Origin: Bryobacteraceae bacterium | GTDB taxonomy: Bacteria; Acidobacteriota; Terriglobia; Bryobacterales; Bryobacteraceae | Assembly (NCBI GenBank): GCA_014379815.1 | Contig: JACMLA010000901.1 | Span: 1 to 6,248, forward strand | Direction: 5' to 3' | DNA length: 6,248 nt | In this document: piece by piece, positions 5,872-6,248 of the stretch | How the letters are laid out: the number at the start of each line of letters is the position of its first letter | Position numbering within the stretch: position 1 is the first letter of the stretch | Program-made: the position numbers and the translations under genes | Notes under the pieces: generated by a model | The model's input: only the letters and a program-made list of their open reading frames with translations | Told to the model about the DNA's origin: nothing | Database searches by the model: none

Positions 5872-6248
5872 TCAGGAAGTACGACTGAGCCGGCGGCGAA
5901 CTGCCACCAGACCAGCGAGTGCCGACGCAACGACGACCAGGCTTCCAGGCTCTGGAGTACTTTCGAAGCTTACGTTGTCGATCGCAGGACTTCTGTCGAA
6001 TACAATCAGGTCGGCCACGGTATAGACGACACGCGAGATAGGAACGCCAGTGTATCTATATGCACCGCTGGCGTTAAAGTACGGCGATTTCCCTGGCGTT
6101 ATGGCAACCAGATTTGTCGTTCTGATCAATTCGTTTGAACTGTCGAAAACTTCGACAATACCTCCGGTGTGCCGGGTTCCTTCCAGCCCATCGAACTGGA
6201 AGCCAAAAGCACCTACTGGGCCGTTCAGAAAGGTCAGCGTCAGTGTGG
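5871..6248. repeat. Direct repeat, copy 2 (3' part of second PEP-CTERM gene, continues past edge)
   Basis: Partner of 4993-5367, produced by tandem gene duplication. Its true right end is not visible because the window stops inside the repeat. Confidence 0.9.
5872..6248 (-). CDS. PEP-CTERM sorting domain-containing protein (copy 2, 5' part outside window)
   Basis: The frame is open from the right window edge to the TGA at 5874-5872, giving about 124 C-terminal residues. The signal peptide and start are not in view. It shares with copy 1 the strands TLTLTFLNGPVGAFGFQ and VEVFDSSNELIRTT, then PYFNASGAYRYTGVPISRVV, SPAIDNVSF and the sorting tail TPEPGS, a membrane helix, and RRRLSRTS. Differences cluster in two short loops: EGTR against AEG after the GFQ strand, and NLVAITPGKS against DLFPTTRGTR. 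It is therefore a recent tandem paralogue, probably anchored and processed like copy 1. Function is unknown. Confidence 0.85.
   Translation of the reverse strand, partial: TLTLTFLNGPVGAFGFQFDGLEGTRHTGGIVEVFDSSNELIRTTNLVAITPGKSPYFNASGAYRYTGVPISRVVYTVADLIVFDRSPAIDNVSFESTPEPGSLVVVASALAGLVAVRRRLSRTS

Noticed and set aside
1..6248. Defence, CRISPR, transposon or other mobile system
   Set aside because: No spaced repeat array, transposase, terminal inverted repeats or defence domains were seen. XerC here has housekeeping length and context, not that of an integrase.

Overview
The window is one strand-consistent block of bacterial genes. Every gene I can support is on the minus strand, so transcription runs from position 6248 towards position 1. 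The DNA is moderately GC-rich, intergenic gaps are short, and at least four genes begin with GTG (mutase, epimerase, trmFO, first PEP-CTERM gene). PEP-CTERM surface proteins together with a propionate/methylmalonyl pathway and the trmFO-xerC pair would fit a soil Acidobacteriota of the Solibacter/Bryobacter type. That placement is inference from gene content; no rRNA or other marker is present.

Layout in transcription order. (1) 6248-5872: the 3' part of a PEP-CTERM secreted protein gene, cut by the window edge. (2) 5871-5657: an intergenic stretch holding what looks like a decayed third PEP-CTERM tail. (3) 5656-4994: a complete PEP-CTERM protein gene, a tandem paralogue of the first. (4) 4945-2287 (with tadA to 1825): a tight housekeeping run of trmFO (tRNA m5U54 methylation), xerC (chromosome dimer resolution), a small zincin-like metallopeptidase and tadA (tRNA A34 to I). 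Its junctions are an 8-bp overlap, a 9-bp gap and a directly abutting stop/start, so it is very probably one operon with translational coupling. (5) After 81 bp, 1743-1306: methylmalonyl-CoA epimerase, overlapping by 8 bp with (6) 1313-1: methylmalonyl-CoA mutase, which runs off the left edge. These two act in series: the epimerase turns (2S)-methylmalonyl-CoA into the (2R) form, and the mutase rearranges that to succinyl-CoA.

The most unusual items are as follows. First, the mutase starts with about 197 extra residues that look like a shrunken small subunit (MutA) fused in frame to the catalytic MutB barrel. Second, the tandem PEP-CTERM genes are about 96% identical at the DNA level near their 3' ends but have sharply diverged loops. 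Third, a frameshifted PEP-CTERM relic lies between them. I see no CRISPR array, transposase, tRNA, rRNA or new defence system here. The block is largely core metabolism and tRNA modification with a surface-protein duplication at one end.
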